A stretch of 64,000 bases of DNA from Rhizobium sp. FY34 (lineage in GTDB: Bacteria > Pseudomonadota > Alphaproteobacteria > Rhizobiales > Rhizobiaceae). The notes beneath the pieces were generated by a model. That model made no database searches and was not told the origin of the DNA. It worked only from the letters and a program-made list of their open reading frames with translations. Below are positions 8,136 through 16,951 of this stretch, piece by piece; position 1 is the stretch's first letter, and every line of letters starts with the position of its first letter. Made by a program: the position numbers and the translations under genes. Location: assembly GCF_005222845.1 (NCBI RefSeq), contig NZ_STFZ01000006.1:1-64000 (forward strand), given 5' to 3'.

Positions 8136-9041
8136 TCAGGCGGCCTTGTCGTGATCCCAGAAATAGACGGTTGCCGGCTCCGGCTCCCAGACGCGCGCCG
8201 TCTCGATACCCGGCAGGTTGACCAGCGCGCGGTATTCCGAACCAAAGGCGACATATTGGTCGGTCTCGGCCATGACGGCCGGCTTGCAGGCGATGGGATC
8301 ACGCACCACGCCGAAGCCTGACTTGGTGCCGACGACAAAGGTGAAGAAACCGTCGAGATCATCCAGCGCACCGGTGAGCGCCTGGCCCAGATCCTTGCCC
8401 TTGGCCATTTCGGCCGTCAGATAGGCGGCGGCGACTTCACTGTCGTTCTGCGTCTCGAACGTCATGCCTTCGCGCACCAGTTCGCGGCGCAGGTTGTTGT
8501 GGTTGGACAGCGAGCCATTGTGCACCAGGCACTGGTCGGCGCCAGTGGAAAAGGGATGGGCACCCAGCGTGGTCACAGCGCTTTCGGTGGCCATGCGGGT
8601 ATGGCCAATGCCATGTGTGCCGCCCATGGCGCGCACGTCGAAGCGGGCTACCACATCCTTCGGCAGGCCGATCTCCTTGAAAATCTCGACGCTTTCGCCC
8701 GAACCCATGATGCGGGTGTTGGGGCGGATGGACGACAGCGCGGCGCGGATATCCGGCAGTTGAGCCGCGTCGATGGAAATGACGGCATGGGTGCTTTTCA
8801 CGACAACGGAGGCCGCAATGCCGGCTTTCTCCAGATCATCGGCCAGGCCGACGAAATCCGTGCCCGGATTGGCCGATTGGATGGTGACTTTCGCCTTGCC
8901 GCCGGCTGCCCCGCCATAGATCGCAATCCCCGCCGAATCCGGGCCCCGGTCGGTCATGATGATCAGCATATCCGAAAGCAGGTCCCCGAGCCGGGGTTCC
9001 AGTGTCTTGTCCTTGAGGAACAAACCAACAATGCCGCACAT
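8136..9041 (-). CDS. glxB: class II glutamine amidotransferase subunit (GlxB / MgsA-like)
   Basis: A 301-residue Ntn-type glutaminase domain like the N-terminal domain of GltB and PurF. ATG 9041 is chosen because it places Cys at residue 2 (MCGIVGLF), which becomes the N-terminal nucleophile after Met removal. An in-frame ATG five codons upstream would bury it. Other conserved segments are MTDRGPDSAG near residue 33, GHTRMATES near 156 and NGSLSNHNNLR near 182. It heads the glxBCD-glnT-purU run. A 90-base gap separates it from the XRE-cupin gene upstream on the same strand. Confidence 0.92.
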   Translation of the reverse strand: MCGIVGLFLKDKTLEPRLGDLLSDMLIIMTDRGPDSAGIAIYGGAAGGKAKVTIQSANPGTDFVGLADDLEKAGIAASVVVKSTHAVISIDAAQLPDIRAALSSIRPNTRIMGSGESVEIFKEIGLPKDVVARFDVRAMGGTHGIGHTRMATESAVTTLGAHPFSTGADQCLVHNGSLSNHNNLRRELVREGMTFETQNDSEVAAAYLTAEMAKGKDLGQALTGALDDLDGFFTFVVGTKSGFGVVRDPIACKPAVMAETDQYVAFGSEYRALVNLPGIETARVWEPEPATVYFWDHDKAA

Positions 9042-9131
9042 GGCCGCGATCTCCATTTCTCGATGAAGACAGGCCTAACAGCGCCTCGGAGAGAAATCAA
9101 TCCTTGAGAATAAATTTTTCTTTTAAGGCAA

Positions 9132-9791
9132 CTATTGCCGCTGCGGATAGGAGATGATCGACAGGTAGCGGGCCGGAAGCTTCACCAGTTCTTCCGGGCC
9201 ATGCGGCGCATCGGCATCGAAGAACAGGCTGTCGCCTTCCTCCATCCGGTAGAGGCTATCGCCGTGCCGGTAGACCACTTCGCCCTCCAGCATATAGAGA
9301 AACTCCATGCCCTCGTGCTGGAAGGTCGGAAAGATATCCGAGGAGGCGTTCAGCGTGATGAGATAGGGCTCGACGATGACGCCGGATGTGTTGTTCTCGA
9401 TATGACCGAGCAGGCTGTAATGATGGCCGGCACGGGTGCCGCGTCGCTCCAGGTTGACGCCCTCTCCGGCCTTCACGAAGCTTGCGCTGCGCGGTTCTTC
9501 AAAGCCGCGAAAGAAGGCGGTGAGAGGCACGCCCAGCGCCTTGGACAGCGCCTGCAGCGTTGTGAGCGATGGCGAGATATTGCCGTTTTCGATCTTGGAC
9601 AGCATGCCGACGGACATGCCGGTTGCCACCGCCATATCGGCAACGGTGATGCCGAGCTTCTTGCGATAGGTGCGTACCTCATGGCCGATCGCCAGCTCCA
9701 GATTGTTGGCGCGCGGCTCGCGGACCGCATGCGGGTCCTGTCCCAGCGGCGTCTTGCCGGATGCTGATATTGGTTTCGGGGTCTTGGCCAT
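9132..9791 (-). CDS. XRE-type HTH regulator with C-terminal cupin
   Basis: A 219-residue transcription factor. The helix-turn-helix lies at about residues 34-90 (ITVADMAVATGMSVGMLSKIENG and SLTTLQALSKALGV). A cupin lies at about 130-215 (FPTFQHEGMEFLYMLEG, SLFFDADAPHGPEEL). This is the architecture of PuuR-like regulators, where the cupin binds a small effector. It is encoded between glxA and glxB on the same strand, so it probably controls the glx/glnT or sox genes, perhaps sensing an amine or amino-acid derivative. The effector is unknown. Confidence 0.88.
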   Translation of the reverse strand: MAKTPKPISASGKTPLGQDPHAVREPRANNLELAIGHEVRTYRKKLGITVADMAVATGMSVGMLSKIENGNISPSLTTLQALSKALGVPLTAFFRGFEEPRSASFVKAGEGVNLERRGTRAGHHYSLLGHIENNTSGVIVEPYLITLNASSDIFPTFQHEGMEFLYMLEGEVVYRHGDSLYRMEEGDSLFFDADAPHGPEELVKLPARYLSIISYPQRQ

Positions 9792-9825
9792 TGGTCCTCT
9801 TTGCTGTCCACGCGGCGGCTTTCGT

Positions 9826-10800
9826 CTATGTCGCCCGCCGCATTGCTCTAGCGGATTTTGGCGTCAGCCCAAAATGGTCTTTGAAGGCCCGCGAAAAATG
9901 CGAGGCGCTGGAAAAGCCTGTGGCGAAGGCCAGTTCGGACAGGGAGAGCGGGCTTTGTTCCAGCAGCCGGCGGGCATGTTCCAGCCGGATGCGGTGGTAA
10001 CTGTCATGAAAGCTGATGCCGAGCTTTGCTGCAAACAGCCGGTCAAGATGGCGTGGGCTCATCCCCACCAGACGTGCCATGGCCCTCCGGTCAAGCGGTT
10101 GCTCGATCGTCGTTTCCATGGTCTCCAGAATAGTGATCAGGCCCGGATGATGGGTTCCGAAGCGCTCAGTCGACGAGGCACGCTGCGGTGCCGTTGGTTC
10201 CGCCACGGCGGTGTGCAAATACCAATCGCTGACGCGCCGGGCAAAGGCCGAACCCAGCCGCGACTCAATCAGCGCATGCATCATGTCGAGAGGGGCGACA
10301 CCGCCGCCGCAGGTCAGGCGATCGCCATCCAGCACATAGCGCGCCTGGCGGGGCAACAGATGCGGAAAGGCCTCGCGCATAGCCGGCGCATGTTCCCAGT
10401 GGATGGTGAAGTCGCGCCCGTCCAGCAGGCCTGCCTGCGCGAGCAGATAGGAGCCGCTGGAAATGCCGCCGATGCGCACGCCCTGCCGCGCCAGCCGACG
10501 CAGCATCGGATGCAGGTCTGCCGCCTTGGTCCAGTCGTCCGGATTGCCGCCGGCCACGACAAAAATCGTGTGGCAATGGCCCCCAACAAGCGCGATGTCC
10601 TGGCAGGGAATGGCCAAGCCGGAGGAGGAGGCAATGGCCTTGCCGCTGATGGAGAGCGGCACGGTTTCATAGAGGGCAGTCTGGGCAATCAGGTTTGCAG
10701 CGCGCAGCGGTTCGGTTGCCGAAGCATAGGACATCAGGGCGAAGTTCTGAACCAGCGCGAAGCCATAGCGCTGCGTCGAGGAGGAGACATCATCACGCAT
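9826..10800 (-). CDS. glxA: GlxA family AraC-type regulator with DJ-1/PfpI-like domain
   Basis: A 324-residue regulator. The N-terminal glutamine-amidotransferase-like (DJ-1/PfpI) domain covers about residues 10-190 and carries the HTIFVVAGGNPDDW and GISSGSYLLAQAGLLDG segments. The C-terminal AraC DNA-binding domain covers about 215-320 with LSELAFATGFSSASHFSRAFKDHFG. Such regulators commonly control catabolism of betaine, carnitine and related amines. It is divergent from soxB with a 95-base shared control region, so it is the best candidate for activating soxBDAG and possibly glxBCD. Confidence 0.9.
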   Translation of the reverse strand: MRDDVSSSTQRYGFALVQNFALMSYASATEPLRAANLIAQTALYETVPLSISGKAIASSSGLAIPCQDIALVGGHCHTIFVVAGGNPDDWTKAADLHPMLRRLARQGVRIGGISSGSYLLAQAGLLDGRDFTIHWEHAPAMREAFPHLLPRQARYVLDGDRLTCGGGVAPLDMMHALIESRLGSAFARRVSDWYLHTAVAEPTAPQRASSTERFGTHHPGLITILETMETTIEQPLDRRAMARLVGMSPRHLDRLFAAKLGISFHDSYHRIRLEHARRLLEQSPLSLSELAFATGFSSASHFSRAFKDHFGLTPKSARAMRRAT

Positions 10801-10895
10801 GTCTTTTTTCTATACTAAAAAGTCTCTATTTTGCAATTCAACTGCCGATCACTCGCCTAGCTTCAAGGCCAATCCCTGAAACCTGGCGGACGCGG
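10801..10895. promoter_or_regulatory. divergent control region glxA / soxB
   Basis: The 95 bases between the two start codons must hold the promoters of both units. The glxA-proximal half is AT-rich (10803-10840). I could not identify a clear sigma-70 or sigma-54 pair or a defined GlxA operator. Confidence 0.5.
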
Positions 10896-12146
10896 ATGCG
10901 ATATTCGGCACTTTCGATCTTCCTCAATGGTCTTTTCGGCAACCGCAACTGGGCAGCTCACTGGCGCCAGCCGGAACCGAAGCCGCATTACGATGTCATC
11001 ATTGTCGGCGGTGGCGGTCATGGACTGGCAACCGCCTATTACCTGTCGAAGACCTTTGGTATCCGCAACATTGCCGTTCTGGAAAAGGGCTATCTCGGCT
11101 CGGGCAATGTCGGGCGCAATACGACGATCATCCGTTCCAACTATCTGCTGCCCGGCAACAATCCTTTCTACGAGTTTTCGATGAAGCTCTGGGAAGGGCT
11201 GGAGCAGGATTTCAATTTCAACGCCATGGTTTCGCAGCGCGGCGTGCTCAATCTCTTTCATTCCGATGCGCAGCGCGATGCCTATACGCGGCGCGGCAAT
11301 GCCATGCGCCTGCATGGTGTGGATGCGGACCTGCTTGACCGCGCCGCCGTGCGTTCCATGCTGCCCTTCTTCGATTACGACAATGCCCGTTTCCCGATCC
11401 AGGGCGGGTTGTTGCAAAGACGCGGCGGCACGGTGCGCCATGATGCGGTGGCCTGGGGTTACGCCCGAGGTGCCGATGCCCATGGCGTCGATATTATCCA
11501 GAATTGCGAAGTGACCGGCATTCGCCGTGAAGGCGGCAAAGCGGTCGGTGTCGAGACCACGCGCGGCTTTATCGGTTGCGGCAAGCTTGCGCTGGCAGCC
11601 GCCGGCAATTCCTCGCGTGTGGCGCAGATGGCCGATCTGAAGCTGCCGATGGAAAGCCATGTCTTGCAGGCCTTTGTTTCGGAGGGTTTAAAGCCCTTTA
11701 TCGATGGCGTCGTGACCTTCGGTGCCGGCCATTTCTACGTCTCGCAATCGGACAAGGGCGGGCTCGTGTTCGGCGGTGATATTGACGGCTATAATTCCTA
11801 TGCCCAGCGCGGCAATCTTGCGACCGTCGAACATGTGACGGAGGCCGGCAAGGCGATGATCCCGGCGCTGTCGCGCATTCGGGTTCTCAGGTCCTGGGGC
11901 GGCATTATGGACATGTCGATGGATGGATCGCCGATCATCGACCGGGTGCATCTCGACAATCTCTATCTGAATTCCGGCTGGTGCTACGGCGGCTTCAAGG
12001 CAACGCCTGCCTCCGGCTATTGCTTTGCCCATCTGATTGCCCGTGATGAGCCGCATGAGACGGCGCGCGCTTTCCGGTTGGATCGTTTCCGGCGCGGCTA
12101 TGTGATCGATGAAAAGGGCCAGGGCGCCCAGCCGAACCTTCACTGA
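10896..12146 (+). CDS. soxB: sarcosine oxidase / N-methylglutamate dehydrogenase beta subunit
   Basis: A 416-residue FAD-dependent amine dehydrogenase subunit. A Rossmann motif VIIVGGGGHGLATAYYL lies near residues 34-50. GSGNVGRNTTIIRSNY near 70 is typical of the beta subunit, and the His in RRGGTVRHDAV near 185 lies where the covalent flavin His is expected. ATG 10896 (MRYSALSIF) matches family starts; the open frame extends 67 codons upstream into the control region but without family sequence. It is the first gene of soxBDAG. By context it may equally be MgdA, oxidising N-methylglutamate to glutamate and folate-bound formaldehyde. Confidence 0.92.
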   Translation: MRYSALSIFLNGLFGNRNWAAHWRQPEPKPHYDVIIVGGGGHGLATAYYLSKTFGIRNIAVLEKGYLGSGNVGRNTTIIRSNYLLPGNNPFYEFSMKLWEGLEQDFNFNAMVSQRGVLNLFHSDAQRDAYTRRGNAMRLHGVDADLLDRAAVRSMLPFFDYDNARFPIQGGLLQRRGGTVRHDAVAWGYARGADAHGVDIIQNCEVTGIRREGGKAVGVETTRGFIGCGKLALAAAGNSSRVAQMADLKLPMESHVLQAFVSEGLKPFIDGVVTFGAGHFYVSQSDKGGLVFGGDIDGYNSYAQRGNLATVEHVTEAGKAMIPALSRIRVLRSWGGIMDMSMDGSPIIDRVHLDNLYLNSGWCYGGFKATPASGYCFAHLIARDEPHETARAFRLDRFRRGYVIDEKGQGAQPNLH

Positions 12147-12165
12147 TTTTTCGAAAGCGCAACCG

Positions 12166-12438
12166 ATGGCCAGCCGTATCCCTTGCCCGCATTGCGGGCT
12201 TCGACCCAAGGAAGAGTTCACCGTGAAAGGGGCAGTTCTGCCGCGTCCGGCAGCCGATGCGGGTGCGGATGCCTGGCATGATTATGTCTATCTGCGCGAC
12301 AATCCACGCGGCGCCTATGAAGAATATTGGCACCATACATCCGGTTGCCGTCGCTGGCTGGTGGTGTCGCGCGATACGGCAACGCATGAGGTCTATGCCT
12401 GCCAGGATGCAGCCGATGCAAAGGCGGTGCGCGCATGA
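12166..12438 (+). CDS. soxD: sarcosine oxidase delta subunit (zinc-binding)
   Basis: A 90-residue subunit with CPHCG at residues 7-11 and HHTSGC near 61-66, the Cys2-His-Cys zinc site of SoxD. It has a structural role in the heterotetramer. ATG 12166 is chosen because family members begin a few residues before CPHCG. It lies 19 bases after soxB and overlaps soxA by four bases (ATGA), so translation is coupled. Confidence 0.92.
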   Translation: MASRIPCPHCGLRPKEEFTVKGAVLPRPAADAGADAWHDYVYLRDNPRGAYEEYWHHTSGCRRWLVVSRDTATHEVYACQDAADAKAVRA

Positions 12439-15398
12439 CCTCCTATCGCCTTGCAGGCGGCGGCCTGATCAACCGGCAGATGCCGCAGAATTTTACCTTT
12501 GACGGCCGGGTGATGACCGGTTTTGCCGGCGACACGCTGGCGTCTGCCCTTCTTGCCAATGGCCGGCAACTGGTTGGGCGCAGTTTCAAGTATCACCGGC
12601 CGCGCGGCGTGCTGACGGCTGGATCGGCAGAGCCCAATGCGCTGATGACGATTGGCCGGGGTGGGCGCACGGAGCCGAATACACGTGCAACCATGGTCGA
12701 GCTCTATGAAGGGCTCGAAGCGCAAAGCCAGAACCGCTGGCCCACGCTCGAGCATGATATCGGCGCGGTCAACGGGCTTTTGTCGCCCTTCCTGTCGGCT
12801 GGCTTCTACTACAAGACCTTCATGTGGCCGGCAAGATTCTGGGAAAAGCTCTATGAGCCGGTGATCCGCCGGGCAGCCGGTCTTGGCCGCGCCTCCTATG
12901 AGGCGGATCCGGACACCTATGAGAAATGCTGGGCGCATTGCGATCTGCTGGTCATCGGTGCCGGGGCGACGGGCCTGATGGCAGCCCTTGCCGCCGGACG
13001 GTCCGGGCTTCGGGTGATCCTGATTGACGAGAATGCAGACCTTGGCGGTTATCTTCTCTCAGAAACCGCGCTGATTGATGGGCGCCCTGCATCTGCCTTC
13101 GTGCGCTCGGCCGTGGACGAGCTTGAAAGCCTTGCCAATGTCCAGGTGATGGCGCGCATCACTGCCTTTGGGTGGTATGACGGTCAGGTGTTCGGCGCGG
13201 TCGAGCGGGTGCAAAAGCATGTGGCGGTGCCGGATGCTATGCGTCCGGTGGAGCGCCTGTGGCGTATTGCGGCGAAGAAAGCCATTCTGGCCACCGGCGC
13301 CGAAGAACGCCCGCTGGTGTTTGGCGGCAATGATGTTCCGGGCGTGATGATGGCCGGCGCCATGCGCAGCTATCTCAATCGCTATGCGGTGGCGCCTGGC
13401 AAGAGGGTCGCGGTCTTCACCACCAATGACAGCGGCTATGCGCTGGCGAATGACCTTGAGGTCTCCGGCGTAAACGTCGCGGCCCTCATCGACAGCCGGC
13501 GTGATGCGGCCATCGCTTACTCCGGCAAGGCGCGGCTGGTGCACGGTGGCTTTGTGTCGAATGTGCAGGGAAGCAAAGCCGTCGAAGGCATCGAGATCTG
13601 GCGCGAAGGCCAGCGGGAGACGCTCGATATCGATAGTCTCGCCATGTCCGGCGGGTTTTCGCCGGTCATTCATCTGGCCTGCCATCGCGGCGGAAAACCC
13701 CGCTGGTCGGACGAGCATTCAGCCTTTCTCGCGCCCGACGGTCTTTCGGACCTCACGCTTGCGGGATCGGCTGCCGGTGTCTTCGGCCTTCAGGCAGCCA
13801 TGATGTCTGGAGCAAAAGCTGCCGAGGCGGCTCTTGCCGATCTTGGTGTCGCCCATGCAGGCGTCGCTATGCCTCTTGTCGAGGGGGAGATCGTCCCGGA
13901 ACCTGCCAAGCCGCTCTGGTCGATCCCCGGCATCAAGGCAAAGGCCTTTGTCGACTATCAGAATGATGTGCATCTGAAGGATCTGGGGCTCGCCGTACAG
14001 GAAGGCTATGGCCATGTGGAGCTTGCCAAGCGCTATACGACGAACGGCATGGCGACCGATCAGGGCAAGCTTTCCAATGTGAATGCCATCGGCCTGCTGG
14101 CGGAAGCGCGGCGCATTTCACCGGCAGAGGTTGGCACCACGACGTTTCGGCCCTTCTACACGCCTGTGTCCTTCGGCGCGCTGGCCGGCGCATCGCATGG
14201 CAAGCACTTCCAGCCGGTGCGCAGATCACCGCTGCATGGCTGGGCTGAGAAGAATGGGGCGACATTCGTCGAAACCGGTCTTTGGTATCGCTCCGCCTGG
14301 TTTCCAAGGGCCGGCGAAACCGGCTGGCGTGCAAGCGTTGACCGCGAAGTGAAGACGGTCCGCTCAGCGGTCGGGCTTTGCGATGTTTCTATGCTCGGCA
14401 AGATCGAGATCTGCGGGCCGGATGCAGCGGAGTTTCTCAACCGCATCTATTGCAACGCCTTCCTGAAACTGCCGGTCGGCAAGGCGCGCTATGGCTTGAT
14501 GCTGCGCGAGGATGGCTTCATCTATGACGACGGCACCAACAGCCGGATGACTGAAGATCGCTATTTCATGACGACAACGACAGCCTATGCGGCTGGCGTG
14601 ATGAACCATCTGGAGTTTTGTGCGCAGGCGCTGTGGCCGGAGCTGGATGTGCGGCTGGCCTCCGTCACCGACCAATGGGCGCAGATGGCGGTGGCAGGGC
14701 CGAAATCTCGCGCAGTGCTTGAGCAGCTTGTCGACGACGATATCTCCAACGATGCCTTTCCCTATCTCGGCGCTAAAGACGTGTCGCTGCTTGGCGGACG
14801 CCTGAGGGGCCGCCTGTTTCGCATCTCGTTTTCCGGTGAACTGGCCTTTGAGCTCGCCGTGCCGGCTGATTTCGGCGAAAGCATTGCCGATGCGGTGATG
14901 TTGGCTGGCAAGGCGCACGGCATCTGCGCCTATGGCGTGGAGGCTTTGTCGGTGCTGCGCATCGAAAAGGGTCATGTTACCCATAACGAGATCAATGGCA
15001 CGGTGGTGCCGGCCGATCTCGGCTTTGGAAAGATGGTCTCGACAGCCAAGCCGGATTTCATCGGCAGGCAGATGGTCGGGCGTGAAGGGCTTGTCGATGC
15101 GATGCGACCGCAACTGGTGGGCGTCGTGCCGCTCGATCCGACCGTCAGTTTTCGCAGCGGCGCGCATATCCTGAAGAAGGATGCCGCAGCGACGCTTGAA
15201 AACGACGAAGGCTATGTGACGTCCAGCTGCTTTTCTCCGCATGTCGGCTCCACCATCGGCCTTGCCCTCGTCAAGGGCGGTGCATCCCGCCATGGCGAGG
15301 AGGTGCAGATCTGGAACGGTCTGCGCAATGAGTTTGCCATAGGGCGCCTCGTCAGCCCTGTGTTTGTCGATCCGGCCCATGAGAAGCTCCATGTCTGA
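12435..15398 (+). CDS. soxA: sarcosine oxidase / N-methylglutamate dehydrogenase alpha subunit
   Basis: A 987-residue multidomain subunit. The N-terminal ferredoxin-like domain covers about residues 15-100 (TFDGRVMTGFAGDTLASALLANG). The NAD-binding/pyridine-nucleotide-disulphide-type domain starts near 170 (LLVIGAGATGLMAALAAGRSG) and the ATGAEERPLVFGGNDVPGV segment follows near 287-305. The aminomethyltransferase (GcvT-like) domain runs from about 600 to 985 and binds tetrahydrofolate, so the methyl carbon leaves as 5,10-methylene-THF. Length is that of the family. It overlaps soxD and soxG. Confidence 0.93.
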   Translation: MTSYRLAGGGLINRQMPQNFTFDGRVMTGFAGDTLASALLANGRQLVGRSFKYHRPRGVLTAGSAEPNALMTIGRGGRTEPNTRATMVELYEGLEAQSQNRWPTLEHDIGAVNGLLSPFLSAGFYYKTFMWPARFWEKLYEPVIRRAAGLGRASYEADPDTYEKCWAHCDLLVIGAGATGLMAALAAGRSGLRVILIDENADLGGYLLSETALIDGRPASAFVRSAVDELESLANVQVMARITAFGWYDGQVFGAVERVQKHVAVPDAMRPVERLWRIAAKKAILATGAEERPLVFGGNDVPGVMMAGAMRSYLNRYAVAPGKRVAVFTTNDSGYALANDLEVSGVNVAALIDSRRDAAIAYSGKARLVHGGFVSNVQGSKAVEGIEIWREGQRETLDIDSLAMSGGFSPVIHLACHRGGKPRWSDEHSAFLAPDGLSDLTLAGSAAGVFGLQAAMMSGAKAAEAALADLGVAHAGVAMPLVEGEIVPEPAKPLWSIPGIKAKAFVDYQNDVHLKDLGLAVQEGYGHVELAKRYTTNGMATDQGKLSNVNAIGLLAEARRISPAEVGTTTFRPFYTPVSFGALAGASHGKHFQPVRRSPLHGWAEKNGATFVETGLWYRSAWFPRAGETGWRASVDREVKTVRSAVGLCDVSMLGKIEICGPDAAEFLNRIYCNAFLKLPVGKARYGLMLREDGFIYDDGTNSRMTEDRYFMTTTTAYAAGVMNHLEFCAQALWPELDVRLASVTDQWAQMAVAGPKSRAVLEQLVDDDISNDAFPYLGAKDVSLLGGRLRGRLFRISFSGELAFELAVPADFGESIADAVMLAGKAHGICAYGVEALSVLRIEKGHVTHNEINGTVVPADLGFGKMVSTAKPDFIGRQMVGREGLVDAMRPQLVGVVPLDPTVSFRSGAHILKKDAAATLENDEGYVTSSCFSPHVGSTIGLALVKGGASRHGEEVQIWNGLRNEFAIGRLVSPVFVDPAHEKLHV

Positions 15399-15957
15399 AC
15401 CCATTGAATCGCCGGTCCGCATGACCGAATTTCCGCTTGTTCGCCGCCCGCCGATTGTCCGTGAGGGTGTCTTGCAGCTGGGCGGGCTCGCGCTCACCGC
15501 GCCTTCTTCCGGCCAGGTTCTGCAACTCATGGCGCGACCGGGCACGGTGACAAAGAGCGATATCCTGACGGCGCTGGAGGGCGGTGAGGCCGCCGATCTT
15601 CGCCCGGCCGGTCCGGGACAATGGCTTCTGGTGTGCGATAGTCCTTCTGCCATTGCCATGCTGGAGCGGCAGTTCGGGGCACGAATGCATGTGGTTGACC
15701 AGACGCATGGCCGCAGCCGCATCCAGCTATCCGGGCAGAACGTGCGTCAGGTTCTGGCCAAGGCAACCGGGGTGGATCTGCACCCGGCCGAATTTCCTGT
15801 CGGTCATGCGGTCATGACCCTGCTTGGCCATATCGGTGCCAATCTGGCCCGCACCGGCGACAATATTTACGAGCTGCTGGTGCTGCGTGGCTTTGCAGAA
15901 AGTCTCTGGGGTGAGCTTCAGGTGATGGCGGCTGAATATGCAGGTGGACAGGCCTGA
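15391..15957 (+). CDS. soxG: sarcosine oxidase gamma subunit
   Basis: A 188-residue subunit of the SoxG family, a short GcvT-like fold (QLSGQNVRQVLAKATGVDLHPAEFPVG near residues 110-135, NIYELLVLRGFAESLWGEL near 155-172). ATG 15391 overlaps the soxA end by 8 bases and agrees with family starts. It completes the soxBDAG heterotetramer. No glyA or folD follows, unlike many sarcosine operons, which fits the N-methylglutamate reading but does not prove it. Confidence 0.9.
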   Translation: MSEPIESPVRMTEFPLVRRPPIVREGVLQLGGLALTAPSSGQVLQLMARPGTVTKSDILTALEGGEAADLRPAGPGQWLLVCDSPSAIAMLERQFGARMHVVDQTHGRSRIQLSGQNVRQVLAKATGVDLHPAEFPVGHAVMTLLGHIGANLARTGDNIYELLVLRGFAESLWGELQVMAAEYAGGQA

Positions 15958-16016
15958 TCTTTTCCACCGGGCATGTGTCACACCCGCAGCGGTAAATCCC
16001 TTGCAGCTCGACGGTT

Positions 16017-16056
16017 TTTGGTAGACCATAATACCCGAAACGATTGCATGGGTATT
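16017..16056. promoter_or_regulatory. candidate GntR operator upstream of its own gene
   Basis: TTTGGTAGACCATAATACC (16017-16035) contains the dyad TGG-TAGA-CCA (16019-16028). It matches TTTGGCATACCATAATATC at 16911-16929 in 15 of 19 positions. A second inverted repeat overlaps it: AATACCC (16030-16036) with GGGTATT (16050-16056). Placed 5-40 bases before the GntR start codon, it is a likely autoregulatory site. Confidence 0.6.
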
Positions 16057-16060
16057 CGGT

Positions 16061-16762
16061 ATGATGATTTCTTCCGGCGAGGGGGCCATTCGCGTTGAAC
16101 GCCCCACCAAGACTTTGCGTGAGCTTGCGCTGGAAAAGGTTCGCGACGCCATCATCAGCGGCCATTTCAAGCCGGGTGAGCGGCTTGTCGAGCGCGATCT
16201 CTGCGCCCAGCTCGGGGTCAGCCGCACGATCGTGCGCGAGGTTCTGCGCCATCTGGAATCGGAAGGTCTTGTCACCAACCCGACCAATAAGGGCCCGATG
16301 GTGGCTCTGCTGGATATCGGCGAGGCCCGGCAGATCTACGAGATCCGTGGTGCGCTGGAAGGCATGGCCGCCAAGCTCTGCGCTGAAAAAGGCGATCCTG
16401 ACCTCGTCGCGCAACTGGATGCAGCGCTTGCCAGCATTCGCAAAGCCTATGCGCTGAATGACATGCGGAGCGTTCTGGAGGAAACCACGGGCTTTTATGA
16501 AGCGCTGTTTACCCGCGTGGAACGGCAGATTGCCTGGGGCGTCGTGAAGCTGATGACCGTGCGGATCAACCATTTGCGGTCTATGACGATCAAGACCGAG
16601 GGGCGTTCTGTCGATGGACCAAAACAGATGCAATTGATCGTCGACGCGATCCGCGCCGGCAATGGTGCGGCAGCGGAACGGGCTGCCATAGACCATGTGC
16701 GGGCCGCTGCGGCTATTGCCGACGCCGTTCTTTCAGCGCAGGTGCCGGCGGCGGAAAGCTAA
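16061..16762 (+). CDS. GntR family regulator (FadR/FCD subfamily)
   Basis: A 233-residue regulator. The winged helix lies at about residues 17-85 (RDAIISGHFKPGERLVERDLC, GVSRTIVREVLRHLESEGLV). The all-helical FCD effector domain lies at about 95-225 (EIRGALEGMAAKLCAEKG, and HVRAAAAIADA near the end), and usually binds a metal and a carboxylate. It is transcribed toward the 16952-26169 catabolic operon with a 189-base gap. Both its own upstream region and that gap contain the same TGG-N4-CCA element, so it is the probable repressor of that operon. The effector is not identifiable. Confidence 0.9.
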   Translation: MMISSGEGAIRVERPTKTLRELALEKVRDAIISGHFKPGERLVERDLCAQLGVSRTIVREVLRHLESEGLVTNPTNKGPMVALLDIGEARQIYEIRGALEGMAAKLCAEKGDPDLVAQLDAALASIRKAYALNDMRSVLEETTGFYEALFTRVERQIAWGVVKLMTVRINHLRSMTIKTEGRSVDGPKQMQLIVDAIRAGNGAAAERAAIDHVRAAAAIADAVLSAQVPAAES

Positions 16763-16910
16763 CGACCCCCATTCCGCGAGATTCTTAGCCGCCTAATTTC
16801 ACCTGCCCATCTGTCGGGCTCCGGCGGCAGGGCAGAAGCAGATGCACGCGGTAATTTCCTAAAAAGAAAAAAACATTCTCTTTAGACAAGTTGCTTGACT
16901 CGTAAATTCT

Positions 16911-16951
16911 TTGGCATACCATAATATCAACAGTCAAAATGTGGTGTGCCA
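16911..16951. promoter_or_regulatory. candidate GntR operators in front of the catabolic operon
   Basis: TTTGGCATACCATAATATC (16910-16928) repeats the element found before the GntR gene, with dyad TGG-CATA-CCA at 16912-16921. A second TGG-TGTG-CCA lies at 16942-16951, ending directly at the start codon of the first gene. Occupation would block initiation. Confidence 0.6.

Noticed and set aside
9042..9131. Sigma-54 promoter before glxB
   Set aside because: glnT-type genes are often nitrogen-regulated, but I found no TGGCAC-N5-TTGC match on the minus strand in this gap.
14364..15722. 452-codon open frame antisense to soxA/soxG
   Set aside because: Mirror of well-identified sox genes, rich in Arg and His, with no recognisable domain.
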